64,000 nucleotides of DNA, taken from Icerya purchasi (Eukaryota > Arthropoda > Insecta > Hemiptera > Monophlebidae). Positions within the stretch are counted from its first letter, which is position 1; each line of letters begins with the position of its first letter. A model generated the notes under the pieces. It was not told where the DNA came from and did not search any database. It was given only the letters and a program-made list of their open reading frames with translations. The stretch lies in assembly GCA_039619475.1 (NCBI GenBank), contig CM077116.1, positions 371,828,294-371,892,293 of the forward strand. Reading direction: 5' to 3'. Position numbers and translations under genes: made by a program. Below, piece after piece: positions 11,793 through 23,460 of the stretch.

Positions 11793-11948
11793 TATAATGT
11801 GCGTTTTGTAATGCAGAACTCCGCCTTCTTTTTTCTTCGTCACTAACAACATGTGTTCGAATAAAAATATATGTCGCAAAGCTCTAGCCCCTGATATCCT
11901 AAATGTACCCTCTGCGTACAGTTCGCCAAATACGACTAAATCTGGACC
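11793..11948 (-). CDS. RhoGEF (PLEKHG-like) exon 8, start of PH domain
   Basis: 156 nt with acceptor TTTTAGCAG and donor ATA|GTACGTTT, phase 0 at both ends. It encodes residues 406-457, the first PH-domain strands: GPDLVVFGELYAEGTFRIS, then RHIFLFEHMLLVTKKKEGGV. The 'GELxxEGTFR ... xxFLFxxMLLxTKK' pattern is typical of a PH domain following a DH domain. Such PH domains bind phosphoinositides and orient the catalytic DH domain at the membrane. Confidence 0.95.
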
Positions 11949-12534
11949 CTGCTAAAACAGAGAATTATTAAATAGTTTATTATACATTTTACACAAAAGC
12001 GCGTTCTAGAAATTCTCAACATTTGTAAAGTAAACATCAGATTAATAAGTGTTTTACGATTATTTACAGTTTTCACAGACTGCCACCCCATGAAGTAAAC
12101 TACTTAAGGAAAAAGGATTTTTTATGTACTACACAGAAGTCATAAATTATTGTTTGGGTTACTTTTTCAATCCATACTATTAGCGCAATTTAAAAAAACA
12201 AGGAAAAAAATAATTATTTAATAAATCGGCAAATAATTTTATCTTTTTCTGTTTTTTCATTAAACAATGTGTAACTATTTCCTATCACTTTTGCGGCTTT
12301 TAGTTATATATTTGAAATTGACGTTCTTTAAACGCATTTAGTTATAGCATCGTTTTTCAAATCTTCAGGCCGCTAGTTTAGTCCCGAATTTTCATTTTCA
12401 CGAACTTTTTCTTATTTCCTTCTTGGTCTTCGCTCTTAATATATTCTTACCTTTTTAAATGATTTTTTCCTCCATTCCCTCTTCGCGCTATATACAGAAA
12501 CTGGGCTATGAGTGCGGTTAGCAAGTTTATTATA

Positions 12535-12790
12535 TTTTATTAAATAGATTTATTGATTTGAGAAGATCAAGAAGGCATGTAACGGATGGTGAATCGTCGG
12601 ACATGAGTGACAAAGGGAAATATACCGGAGCGACACTAAAGCATAGGTTACGGACAACCTTAGGACATTCTGTCAGAAGGTGAAGAACGGTGATAGGAAC
12701 GGTGGAGTAAGATTTGAAATATACATATATTTTAAATGTGTAAGGTTTGAATGGCCGACACGTAGGCAGTGCAGCAACACTTGATCCTTT
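12535..12790 (-). pseudogene. Non-LTR retrotransposon (Jockey/I-like) ORF2 C-terminal fragment
   Basis: The minus-strand reading contains VPITVLHLLTECPKVVRN followed by LMSDDSPSVTCLLDLLKSIN. This matches the 'xVxHxLxECPxY..R ... DDxPSxxxLxxFLKxINLF.KI' tail common to Jockey/I-clade LINE proteins, which contains a zinc-knuckle-like His/Cys region. Only the C-terminus is present. Confidence 0.6.
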
Positions 12791-13504
12791 CGACCTTGTG
12801 GTTGAAATTTCCATTGGCATCAACCTCGGGTGAAAATTTGACTAAGTTATTAGAAATTCTTCCAAGTTCAGATTTGTAGCTAAAAAATTTTCAAAAACAT
12901 CTTTCTTTGGTCCGGTCTTTTGTATCGAATAAAATGTTTAAATTACACGATTTTGGGAGATCGATAGTTAAAATGTATCGGGGGTTTCCACAACACCTTC
13001 GAAATTTTTTTATTTTTACTTTTTACAATCCATTCCAAGATGGGACAATAAGTTACTATTTTCGAAAATGCGAGACGAGCAAAGATGGTATAATTGCGTT
13101 TCTTAAAATATTCAACTGAGAATCACGCCTAGAACACTGAGCATTCTCCGCTTAAATTTTTCCAGACCTCATACAGCATAATGGTTATTTTGTATATTTA
13201 TGCGTGCGATAAATTTCAACCGTATCTTAAAATTATTTTTTTTCTTTTTTCTATGTTAAACAGCCTATATAGTTTCATTAAACATTTGAAACTTCCATGA
13301 TGGATATGATTAGAAAAGTTCACTTCTGATGATAGTCCACTTGTAAGCTGTCTGAAACGTTAGGCATTAAAATAAAAGAAATTTTATAACATGGTGTCTG
13401 CCGTAAATTATTTTTCTGGTCCATATTGTCATTTTAATTGTTAGTGAGGCTTGGCTGATATAAATATAATATACAAAAAAAAAAAAAAAAAATAATTCCT
13501 TTAG

Positions 13505-14345
13505 GAGTAGCGCTATCTCTTGACACGCACGTTAGGGTTAGAAATTAATCTCTGGTTGTTCATCAATTCAGGATCTCTCGAACGTCGTTCTAGGCTGCAT
13601 CGCTGCTTTGTCGTGTCAAGGATCCTTACTCGGTCAAAACCAAAAATTCCCCCGTGTTCGGTAGTAAGTCCAGGGTCGTTTGTACGGTTGCATCAGGGTA
13701 GAGACGCTTTGGTGCCTGAGTGGTAGTGGTCGAGGGCAGAGACAGTGTGCTTGCAGCGAAAGCGCGGAATACCGTATGTGTCGAGTAACATTGAGCTGCA
13801 GGCAGGCTGAAAAATCCCGCTAAAATCAGGCAGGGTAGTTTGTGCGACGATCTATGTACGTAGAAGTGTTCTTCTAGAAACTTCTGCGTAGCCTTTGTTG
13901 TTCGATGCTGGTTGTCCTCGCGGAGTAATCGTCGTTGCAACGTACATACGTATGTATTTAGTCTTCGCATAGCTATTCTAAGCGCCATGTCGCGAATTTG
14001 ATCGTTTTTCTGTGAAATTTGTTTTATTTGTTATTATTGTTGCTGCCATACGTACGCGTCTAGTCGATCGTTTAATTAAGAGTTTTAGCCGCTTTTTTTT
14101 TTTTTCATAAATATATTTGAACACATAGAGATGTGGACAGAATCGGGCGTCGAATGAATTTTGAATTTGGTATTTTACGTCGGGTTTTTCTCTTATATTT
14201 TTTCGTACGTGATCTCGCTTGCCGTATATTGGTAAAAGCTTAAGCCCTACTGAGTTATTTGTGGCATAGCCGATGACACTGGCGCTTATTTTGTGAGAAA
14301 AGATAATTTTGATAAGATTTACATCAGTTCTTCTCAAGTCACTCC
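13505..14345 (+). repeat. Dispersed repeat A, copy 2
   Basis: Same family and orientation as 178-1140. It begins just after an A-run (13476-13492). The best-conserved parts are 13560-13830 (copy 1: 245-490) and 14120-14300 (copy 1: 895-1050). No intact gene is present. Confidence 0.8.
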
Positions 14346-15098
14346 CGGAACACCTTCGAGTTCTTTACAGGGATGAAGTTTATTTCGAACTTTCATCGTT
14401 TTACATTCCAACTCTACTCTCCCGTATTTCGTAGATTTCGTATTTCTTTTTTAATCTGTGCGATATTGTACGCATGGGCTTTACACCTTTTTTCGTTCAC
14501 GAGCATCTGCAAAGAAATCTTGTCTACAACGGAAAGTTAAAATTCACAAAAATAAACTCCTCGTCATAATTTATTTTCCCATTTCGGTCCATCACATTTT
14601 ATTTCTTTTCAAAAACGAACGTATTAATTTCACAAATATCGAACGTATTTTGAAGGCATCGCGATAATTAAAAAGCCTAGACCGAATAATCTTCAAGCTT
14701 CTCAGTTGAAACGGAAAAGTGTTTTAAAAAATACATTTTTCGCTCAAGAAGAACGAATATGTATTTTACGCGACTTTATTATTTAGGAAAAATAGTGTTG
14801 AACTCCATTCTAAACACATTAGCGTAATAAAACTGCTTTTCTTCCGCAACGGCCAGAACCTTAGGAGCCTACATTTTTACACTGTCTTCCCGTCATTTCC
14901 CAGCAACTGGTACGCTTATTTCTGGAATAGTGCTTACTTGTAAGTCAAGTTTCCTGATTAGCTTTTTAATATAAAGCGTCGATGTGGACTTATTTGAAAT
15001 ATATCTCAATAACAATTTTCTAAGGCTGTGAAATACATGAAATACTCGCAGCGATGGTATGCTTACTATTTAGATAGCTTATACGAGAAATAAATTAC

Positions 15099-15260
15099 CT
15101 GCCAGCCTATCAGTAAACTTTGAACCTCTTGAACCCGTACTGCATGCTCGTGTTTACGTTTCATGTTATTTATGTGATGCGCGATGCCAGTCATCGTCGA
15201 CAGGGCTACAGTGACGTCGTTGTATCCAACCGAATCGGACGAAGAATGCTTCACCATATT
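15099..15260 (-). CDS. RhoGEF (PLEKHG-like) exon 7, end of DH domain
   Basis: 162 nt with acceptor AAATTATCAG and donor CAG|GTAATTTAT, phase 0 at both ends. It encodes residues 352-405. It reads NMVKHSSSDSVGYNDV, then ALSTMTGIAHHINNMKRKHE, then HAVRVQEVQSLLIGWQ. The NxMKRKHEHAVRxQEIQSLL stretch is the long C-terminal DH helix that runs into the PH domain in PLEKHG proteins. Confidence 0.97.
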
Positions 15261-17742
15261 CTGATAATTTGAACAAACGAAAATAATAAATCGTTACCTG
15301 CTCGTCGCCCGTATATGTTATATATACACACACATACATACACATATATATATATATATATATAGAATTACGGCCAAATGGATATAATGTGGTCAAAAGA
15401 AAAAGAAAAAAAGAATGTACGTATAATGTTGATTGCGTTATCGCCAAGTTATAAATAAACTATAAAAATACGAGCAACAAGATGTAATCATGTAAAACAG
15501 TAGGACGTATCCCGCCGTGCTAAACGGAATACATTATTACGAAGAAGAAAGCAGAGTATGAAGATATCACCGTTGTTGAAGCCTTCTGTTGCAGGAAGCA
15601 GCTCGTAAACCGTGCGCAACAAAAGCAATATCAACGATGATTCCGCATTAATGAGAGCGTACACACCATTTTTAAAGGTAAATAATAAACAATATCACAG
15701 CCAATGCCTGGAACTTCATCTTACAGTCCCCCTACATGAAATAATAATAATGTCACGAAATATTCGCGCCCCTATTACCGTTAAAGCGTGTCCTCAGATT
15801 TGTCAGTTAGCGGCTGCGGATGTAGATTAGGTAAAAATAAAGAAACATTAAAAAATTCATAGAATGACATTCGCGGCATACTAATTTAAAATTATGGAGA
15901 TTGAATATTCTACCGAAAAGATTTCAGGCATATGTACTCTCGCTCATTTGGTCAACGTGAAAGTAATTAACAGCAAATTACGATGCGATGGATATACATA
16001 CATCTGGAGTGAAGGTGGGGGTGGGTGGGGGGGGGAGAAGTATACTGGTAGGTGTACCATCGAGACTTTTCATACTTTGCCGATATTCATAAATTCCCCT
16101 CTAATAATAGATTGTATTTTTACGGAATTCATTAAGAAAAATAAAATGGATATGTGAAAAAGCGAAAGAGAATAAGTAGGTCTACTATTACAACACAGCC
16201 GGCTAAAAGGGGACACCCGAATTGCGCACCAACACTTCACACAGTGACAAGTCGGACTCGAATTGCGCACCGACCACCCGAAATAGTCCGCCTGCTGAGA
16301 ACTCGAATTGTTTATAAAAAAAAATTACTCCGGATTTTATAAAATCGACGAAGGAATAAAATCAGTAAAAGTGTCGTTCTTTCAGTGACTTCCAAGATGT
16401 CTTTATCTCGATGGGGAACGCTTTTGCTATTTGGAATAACACATTTCGGTTGCTTAGAAAAAACCTCCTTTAAAGGTTAGCGAAAAATAGGCTACTTTTT
16501 AAGTATACGATGATGCGTAAAAATGTTGGAAGCCATCGGAACATATTCAAATGTTATAAAGCGGCCATCAGTTTTGGAGTCCAACAAATATCATGGTCCC
16601 GGTGCCGTTTTCGTTCGTTTTTTTTTCATATTTCATACCGGTAAACTTTCGGTGCGCAATTCGAGTGTTTAGATTACTAGCCCTTCTTAAACCGTCGGCC
16701 AGGTAAACAACGGTGCGCGATTCGAGTGTCGCCGGCTAAAAGGAGGTGTCATTGAATAAGAATAAAGTATTAGCCGGATTTTAAGCATTTTCGAATTTTT
16801 CCAAAGTATGCAATGTACGGAGGAATCCTAATAAGATGGAAATGACAAAAAATTATTATTATTTTTTTTCCGATTTTATTTATGTAATTAAATTTTAACG
16901 TATGCTCTAGTCTTGTTGTATCCAATATAGAGTAGCGAATATAGCATCAAGTTTTCAATGTTTGCCCGAGATATATTTATTGCGTCCAATTATATGGAAA
17001 CTTATTTGATCATTTGTTTTCATCCGACCGCCCTAAACACAGTGAACAAGCGCGAGTTACGAAGTCTCTACTCTATATCATGATGAGAAAAATTTCGCGC
17101 AAAATCCATATCGATGGTAGCCATTAATGATAACCGAGATGCAGTAAAAAGTGGACGGACTCATATGGCATTGGCGTACCCAAGAGAGGGCCATGGCGCC
17201 TCCAGGGAGAATAAACGAACACTGTTAATAATGGCCGAATTTGTTATCGGCAAACTTACGATAATGTGAATCGAGAATTTAATTAAAAACGGTAACTTTC
17301 TTAATTTATCGATACCGCATTCATTCGGTTTACATTTTTTCGAGACCAATACAAGCACGAATAAAACTGCAACCGAAACTTTTTTAGCACAGAACGAGAT
17401 ATATATGTACATAGTTGCTGGTATGTGCATACCACGGTATAAAGGCGAAATCAGGAAGGAACCGGTAAAGTGGCAAATGTGAAATTGGATATTGCGCAAA
17501 AAAGAAAGCAAAGGAAAAATAATTCCGGGTAGCGAACGGGAGACTGATGATAATATAGTTGCGTAATTCTAGTCGCACTCTCGCACGTCAATCGCACACA
17601 TATTTAATTACATAGAAACGGAACGGTACAAGAAGAACGGACGGACGGATAATAAATAAACGGAAGAGGAGGCGGCGGTAGGCTGCGAAATACATAGAAT
17701 ATCGAATATTATTTGTTTATGCGTAAATTTATGCGGACGTAC
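15261..17742. other. RhoGEF intron 6 (2.5 kb)
   Basis: The intron contains a CA/TA microsatellite near 15318-15362 and the unclassified inverted-repeat element at 16211-16730. The remainder is not recognisable. Confidence 0.65.
16211..16730. mobile_element. Unclassified DNA-transposon-like element with doubled inverted end motifs
   Basis: The left end reads GGACACCCGAATTGCGCACC and the right end, read inward, GACACTCGAATCGCGCACC. A second copy of the motif lies just inside each end (ACTCGAATTGCGCACC near 16256, and its inverse near 16651-16668). The element is flanked by a 13-bp direct repeat, gccggctaaaagg (16198-16210 and 16731-16743). There is no transposase. I cannot assign a superfamily; a 13-bp duplication is longer than usual for most cut-and-paste elements. 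Confidence 0.7.
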
Positions 17743-17893
17743 CTGCAACAGCAAATGGTATTTCAATATCCTTTGAACCGGTTTCAGCAAATAGGAACCG
17801 AGCGGTAACGTATGCTGCAAAGACATTTGACGATCGCGAAAAATGCATGCGGTTTTCTCCTGTCTCATTAGTTCTGTCAGAACGGATACTGAC
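17743..17893 (-). CDS. RhoGEF (PLEKHG-like) exon 6, DH domain core (CR3)
   Basis: 151 nt with acceptor TATTTACAG and donor CAG|GTACGTCC, phase 2 in and phase 0 out. It encodes residues 302-351 ([16 protein letters not shown] ... [16 protein letters not shown]). The last motif is the most conserved helix of all DH domains. The Pro-Val-Gln-Arg-Ile-x-Lys-Tyr segment binds the Rho GTPase, so the catalytic helix appears intact. Confidence 0.97.
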
Positions 17894-18006
17894 CTGTAAA
17901 TACATATACGTGTCTATAGAAGAACTGTAACGACACATAGTTCACGAACTAGAAAAAACGAAACGGATCCGACGAAAAAGTCGAACTAACGAAAACGCAG
18001 TATTAC

Positions 18007-18123
18007 CTCGGATAGTTGGTGCAGTACGTCGCGTAAATCGAAAAATTCGAATTGTTCTGTACGAAACATCTTGCTATGTTCACCGGATTTACTCCGCACT
18101 GCTCGAGTTCCCACAGGAAACAC
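18007..18123 (-). CDS. RhoGEF (PLEKHG-like) exon 5, DH domain
   Basis: 117 nt with acceptor TTAATCGCAG and donor CGAG|GTAATACTG, phase 2 in and phase 2 out. It encodes residues 262-300 plus a split Arg. It reads FLWELEQCGVNPVNIARCF, then VQNNSNFSIYATYCTNYP. The IARCFV...F.IY..YCTNYPR block is a hallmark of the PLEKHG subgroup of DH domains (CR2). Confidence 0.96.
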
Positions 18124-18939
18124 CTGCGATTAATTTTTAACTTTATTATCGAGAAACAATACGCGCATTTCGAAAACGCCTCAAATGCAGAAAGATTTTT
18201 CGTTTTTAAACAATCGAGCGACCAGATACTTATCCGGTCGTTCGATTTAAAAAAAAAAAAAAAAAAAACGGGAGGGGGGGATTTATAGAAAACTTGTAAC
18301 TAGACACGTTATATTCGTGAAAGGAACAAGTCCGCATTTTGATTTTGTTTTCAACCGCTTCGCTCAACAGTTGTTATTCGCCAACGTTTTTTTCTTTTTG
18401 TTTATTTTCTTTTTTCTCCTCAACAGTTCAATATACATACATCGGGTGGTATGTAGCACTTCCGAGACTATTACGCCATAAAGAGCAGAATTTAGTTTTA
18501 CCTTTTTCCAAGTACCGGAAAGCATAAGGATACCAACTTTCATAGTTGCGGTAAACTACACTGAGGTATGACTGCAGGAACAGTGCTCGCGGAATAGGCA
18601 CAGACGATTAGAGGGGGCAAGTTATTAAAAATTTGGTTGCGGGTCAGAGTAGAATCTCTGTACATCCATCACACTTTCCGGTAGCAACGGATTTAATTTG
18701 AGCAGCAAAGGTAAACTTCGAATTCCATTTCGGATTCGGAGAGAAGTTGATGAGAAAGAAATTGTTGAGGCCAGTTTAGCCTTTTTACTGAAACTGGATT
18801 TGAACCGTGTGCCCTAGAATCTGTTCCCCAAAATTATCACGTTTTCAAATATACATAAAATTACACATTGAAATAATAGACATCTTAAAAAAAAACAAAA
18901 AAAACTCTAAAAATACGGTAGCGAGTTAAAAAAATTTAC
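18124..18939. other. RhoGEF intron 4 (0.8 kb)
   Basis: The intron contains a poly(A) run followed by a G-run (about 18250-18281). On the minus strand, near 18800, there is an isolated B-box-like 'ggttcaaatcc' without an A-box. No gene is seen. Confidence 0.6.
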
Positions 18940-19040
18940 CTGCTGAAATCATAAATTTCTTCTATATTACTAAAGAGATCATTAATTTGTTCGTCCGTTA
19001 AATAACAATTTGGATTATTTCTCCACTCGTCCAAATAACC
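18940..19040 (-). CDS. RhoGEF (PLEKHG-like) exon 4, DH domain
   Basis: 101 nt with acceptor ATTTACAG and donor CAG|GTAAATTT, phase 0 in and phase 2 out. It encodes residues 229-261 plus a split Arg. The peptide GYLDEWRNNPN, then LTDEQINDLFSNIEEIYDFS, matches the DH segment 'x-LFxNIxxIYxFx' typical of PLEKHG proteins. It was too short to appear as a stand-alone ORF and was found from the expected DH sequence and splice sites. Confidence 0.95.
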
Positions 19041-19843
19041 CTGTAAATTAAAAAGATGGAAATTTAGTGTTCGCAGTTTGACGTACTAAAATGATTAAAA
19101 CGTATAAGTTTTATCCGAGTTACTAATTCTGAAAAAATTGTGTATTTTCGTGGATTAAAAAAAAAAAAACCTCAAAAGTGAAGTTTACTAAATGATTGTA
19201 TGTAAATTATACAACCATGTTACATTCATATATTTTTCAAGCTTCTTCCGATAGTAAGCCGGAACGTAAAATGCGTTACATAAAAATGCGCGTTGAAGAA
19301 AGAATTTTATTACATAAATATTTTCAGAGAATTTTTTACAGTTTTATACAAGATATAAAATAAATTTATCGATAGTTCATCGTATAAACTACCAACGAAC
19401 TAAATGACAATATTGTAGGAATATGAATTAAAAAAGCCAATACGAACTGGGAGCACTGATCTGCAACTTTACCGAATTTTCTTATAATTTAATTTTTTTA
19501 TCCGATAATTATTACGATTAAACATGTAAAACAGACGATACAAATATTGAGACTATAAAAAAAATATGCGTACATAAAGCCAATTATATAAAAGTGTACA
19601 AAAATCTGAATGGGGAGCGGTAAATGCACGTTTTAGAGTTTTTTTCACTCGAATAAACGAAATGAGCATATTTGAGAATGAATCCCCCGCCCCCTCAAAA
19701 AAAGGAACTGAAAACCCCTAAAATTTAAATATGCCCTGGATTCTGAAAATTTTAAAACGCAATTTATACTTTGCGCACATTTAAAGTTTTTTACACATAC
19801 CCATATACAAAACTGGGTGACCTCGGTGCCACCAGAATGATAA

Positions 19844-20114
19844 AAAAAGGTAAAGCAAATTCCATGCCTTTGACAGGGTGTCGGGGATAAGGTTCACAAT
19901 GTACTAAGCCGAATGGATCTAAAGAGAATACTGGGACCAGTTCCTTTCAACTTGGGATCTGCCTTTACTTTCGCAGATTTCTCTGGTACTCGATTATTTC
20001 AGGCCGCGTAAACCTGGGAGCAACTTGGATCCGGAACGAGACAAGTCTCGATAACCTATAACACCTCTGGTTTGGTAGCCAAGCGCCTTAACCACTAGGC
20101 TACTACGCTGCCTT
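19844..20114 (-). mobile_element. tRNA-derived SINE with 13-bp target-site duplication
   Basis: Read on the minus strand, it starts with a tRNA-like head: an A-box region in 'gtagcctagtggttaaggcg', then 'cttggctaccaaaccagagg'. The body ends in a T-rich tail. It is flanked by accagaatgataa at 19831-19843 and again at 20115-20127. Related copies lie at 26160-26365 and 60095-60355. The duplication is perfect, so this insertion looks relatively recent. Confidence 0.85.
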
Positions 20115-21908
20115 ACCAGAATGATAATATTCTATAATTCTTATAGAAGAGTCGGTTTCAACTGTGTGTTATTCTTCGCAAAATAATTAATAACGTTTCT
20201 TTTTCACAATTTTCAGAACAGTGATATAGAATCGCACCGATACACAATTAAAGTGAAATTCGCGGGAGTACTTAAGCGAATATTTAGCGGTCTATACTTC
20301 AATAAAGTCTGATAAGTGCAAAAGAATATTAAAATCTGCCGTAAAGAAAAAAAAAAATAAATAAATAAATTAGTACGGTATGTACGACGGTGTTAGAAAC
20401 ATTCAACAATTAACGAGATTAAAGGGAAAGTATGAAACAGTCTTTGGGTACTTTGGTGAAAAGTGTTTTGGATAAAAGGAACTTATTATTATTAAAGTTA
20501 CACAAATGACGATGGTCCATTGTGAAGCGGTTAAGCAATTGTTTAGATTTAATGTCAATGACATCATGGCTCATGGTGAGAACATGGCGATAGCAGCGGT
20601 CTTAGTGTAGGGAGAGATTACCAGGTATATGCGCGTGAATGGATTATTACACTCAATTTCTGGTCGAACCGACATCAAAGATTACCATGGTATGAGTTTA
20701 TTAAAAATAATTGAACCGACATTTAAATGAAGGGGACTGATGAGTAAACTGAGCGATAGCAAACGTAGAGCAAAAATAAAAAAAGATTTAATTAAATAAT
20801 TTCAAGCACCACCTACGTGTAAGTGAAGTAAAATGCGTCTGAGGGACAACCCTCTTGATAAAAATTGCGTAAAGCTCTTTTCATAATAGACCGCGATGCC
20901 CTACGCATCTGAAGAAAAGGATATATAGGCCAGTTTATTTTTTATCAGATTTATTTTCTCAGATTTCTTTGGTACCCAATTCAACGTCGAGCACACACTC
21001 AAGGGAGTAGATATTTAACAACATATTTGGTATAGAATAAATCATCGGAACAACGGAATTTTTTCAAAAATAAAGCATTTCTTAAAATTTTTATAATTTC
21101 ACAGTACATCTAGAATTCGTTTCTTCGAATTGTAAAATTGTTCCCGTGAAAACAATTTTAACTCGTCAGTCACAATACGGGATTTATTAGTTTTTGAGTA
21201 TTTTTTGTTCGAAAGCGGGGTTATCAGTTTATAAACCGATGTAACGAATAAAAACGTAATTAGAAATAATGCTATCAGTAAAAATGCGTGACGACGTGTT
21301 TCGGACTTGTATTCTCGATCGCACGAAATTAAATCGTTTAATTTAGAATACGTAAAGAATACGTAGGGTTGACTGCGAAACTATAACGTTTGTAGCAAGT
21401 TCAAAGATGCTCCAAAACTTTTCTCCCGAGATATTTTTCAAAAAAGAAAAAAATATATACATACACATATATAAAATAAATAAAAGTTTCACCGTATGGA
21501 ATTATGAGTGATAACGGAATATTATGAGAAATTCAAGATTCGTTTTTGCATATTAAAATCTGTCACTGCTTTGTTTTTTTAAAAGAAAAAAAAGTGCGAG
21601 TGAAGCAAAACATACTAAAAAAAAAAAAAAATCATTCATATAGCGAACAATATAATATATACATATGTATATATATATATATATATTGAGTAAGGAATTT
21701 TGCCTCTGCTCCCTTCGTTCAGCCGCTCTCTACAACCTTTATTATTGTTTATATAACAGAGGGAAGTCATGATTTGAACACTATCATAATTTCAGGAATA
21801 CCCATTTTAAAATAGAAAATTCGGACTCTGTGTTTTCATTGTAAATGGAAATGCATTTCAAATATAGACAGAAAAGTAAATTAAAATTGAGAATTCAACA
21901 GCATATGT

Positions 21909-22335
21909 CAGGCCCATGCAAGGAATTTTAAAGGGGGGGTTGGAAAATTTTCTTCACATATTTATTTTATAAATAACAACACATTTTTCACTAATATTTA
22001 TACTATTAATAATTTCCATAATTTTGATTTATATTGTATTAATGATTTACATAAATGAATTACCCCGTATATGAACATTAATAAAAATTACACATATGTA
22101 ATTGATTATACTCGTAATAAAAATTTTTTCCTTAAGATATCAATGAAGTACCTTAAAATATGAAGCATATTTTTTCTTTTTTTTTTTTTTTTTTACAGGT
22201 AAGAACACCCTAAAAAATCGTCAATATTTATTTTAAATTTTTGATTTTTTTCAGATTTTTGTGTATTTATAATAACTATTTCAGTTCTCATGGGAGGGGG
22301 TTAACCCCCAAAACCATCCCGTGAACACGGCTTTG
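21909..22335. mobile_element. Short hAT-like non-autonomous element with 8-bp target duplication
   Basis: Flanked by gcatatgt at 21901-21908 and 22336-22343. The ends start CAGGCCCATGCAAGG at the left and CAAAGCCGTGTTCACGG read inward from the right, a weak inverted repeat of hAT style. Short G-runs lie just inside the left end (about 21932-21938) and the right end (about 22294-22299). The interior is A+T rich without an ORF. Confidence 0.7.
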
Positions 22336-23227
22336 GCATATGTAATATCAGAAAACATTTTCTGATAACTAATAAAAATAAAAGTCGAACCAATTATATT
22401 TGTCCTGCTTTCCATTAAGAAAATCACGAAAGCAAAACTAAATCGCTACACACGAAAAATTTCAAAACTTCTTATACAATATATAGACATATATAAGAAG
22501 CGTGCGAAATAAAGTGAATAAATAAAATACAACAGATAAAATTATAACACGGTGGGAGGGTGAATGTGATTGAAAACCCGGCGGTAATGATAAGAACGTT
22601 TACACAATTTTATAGTAGAATGCCTATTGTTAAAGCAAAAGTGCGTTTCAATACTTTGTGTACACTATCGTGGTGGTAATATGTGAAATTCGCGATGTTA
22701 CGCAAAACCAAAATATCTCATTTACGGTCTAAAAAGAAATAAATTTAGAATGCGACCAGTTAGAAAATTATTACTTTTAAATTGCCGAATAACCGAATTA
22801 ATAATTTTTGAACTATTAAGAAAAAACATCTGATGAAAACACACAGATTTGGTTTATACACCGCTTCAAATTATTCGCCATGAAAAGCCTTTGATGCACT
22901 CAATTTTATAGTACGAGTCTCTAGAGATAAAAACGTGGAAAGAATAAGGAATGTTGGAAGAAGAAAATAGTCGACTGTAAGAAGAACGGCCCGGAAAATA
23001 GCGGAAATAGCAGAAAAAAATGATGCGTGTGTATCAGTGTGTACACACGGAGGAAGTGAAACTTCTTTGGCTTATATGTATTAAATGCTATAAGAAAGTT
23101 TTATTTTAAATTAATTTTTAGGATGGAAAGGGTATCAGTATAAACAAAATTTTCATTTTCAATAAATAATAAATCCAAAAAATGTTATTATGCTTTTGGG
23201 TGTTTCAGTACATGCTTTTGTTATCAA

Positions 23228-23460
23228 AGGCTTGTAGGGTAACTAAAATAAGAAATATAAGTTTTACACTCAATATCATCTAAAAATCTTGAAAACACTG
23301 CATCAATCGTTGTATTTGATTTTGTCGTTGATATCATTCTGTTATTTTGTAGAGATAAGTTTAAATTGTCTTTTAAAAATTCAATCAATTGTAGAAAGTT
23401 GTCTAAAGCAAAATTGACATTAAAATCTTCACTTAAAATCATAGGTATTTTGTCATACAC
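23228..23460 (-). pseudogene. Endonuclease/exonuclease/phosphatase-fold fragment from a mobile element
   Basis: The minus-strand ORF includes ILSEDFNVNFALDNFLQLIE, then ISTTKSNTTIDAVFSRFLDD. This resembles the 'GDFNVNF ... ISTTxxxTTIDAVFxR' C-terminal half of apurinic-type endonucleases. Such domains occur in LINEs and in some Helitron-like elements, which in arthropods often sit next to PIF1-like helicases. Here the GDFN is SEDFN, and the N-terminal half is absent. Confidence 0.6.

Larger units (their letters stand above)
11949..15098. other. RhoGEF intron 7 (3.15 kb): LINE tail and repeat A copy
   Basis: The intron holds a LINE 3' fragment (12535-12790, minus), a Penelope-like terminal motif near 13325, a poly(A) run and repeat A copy 2 (13505-14345). 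The rest shows no gene. Confidence 0.65.
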
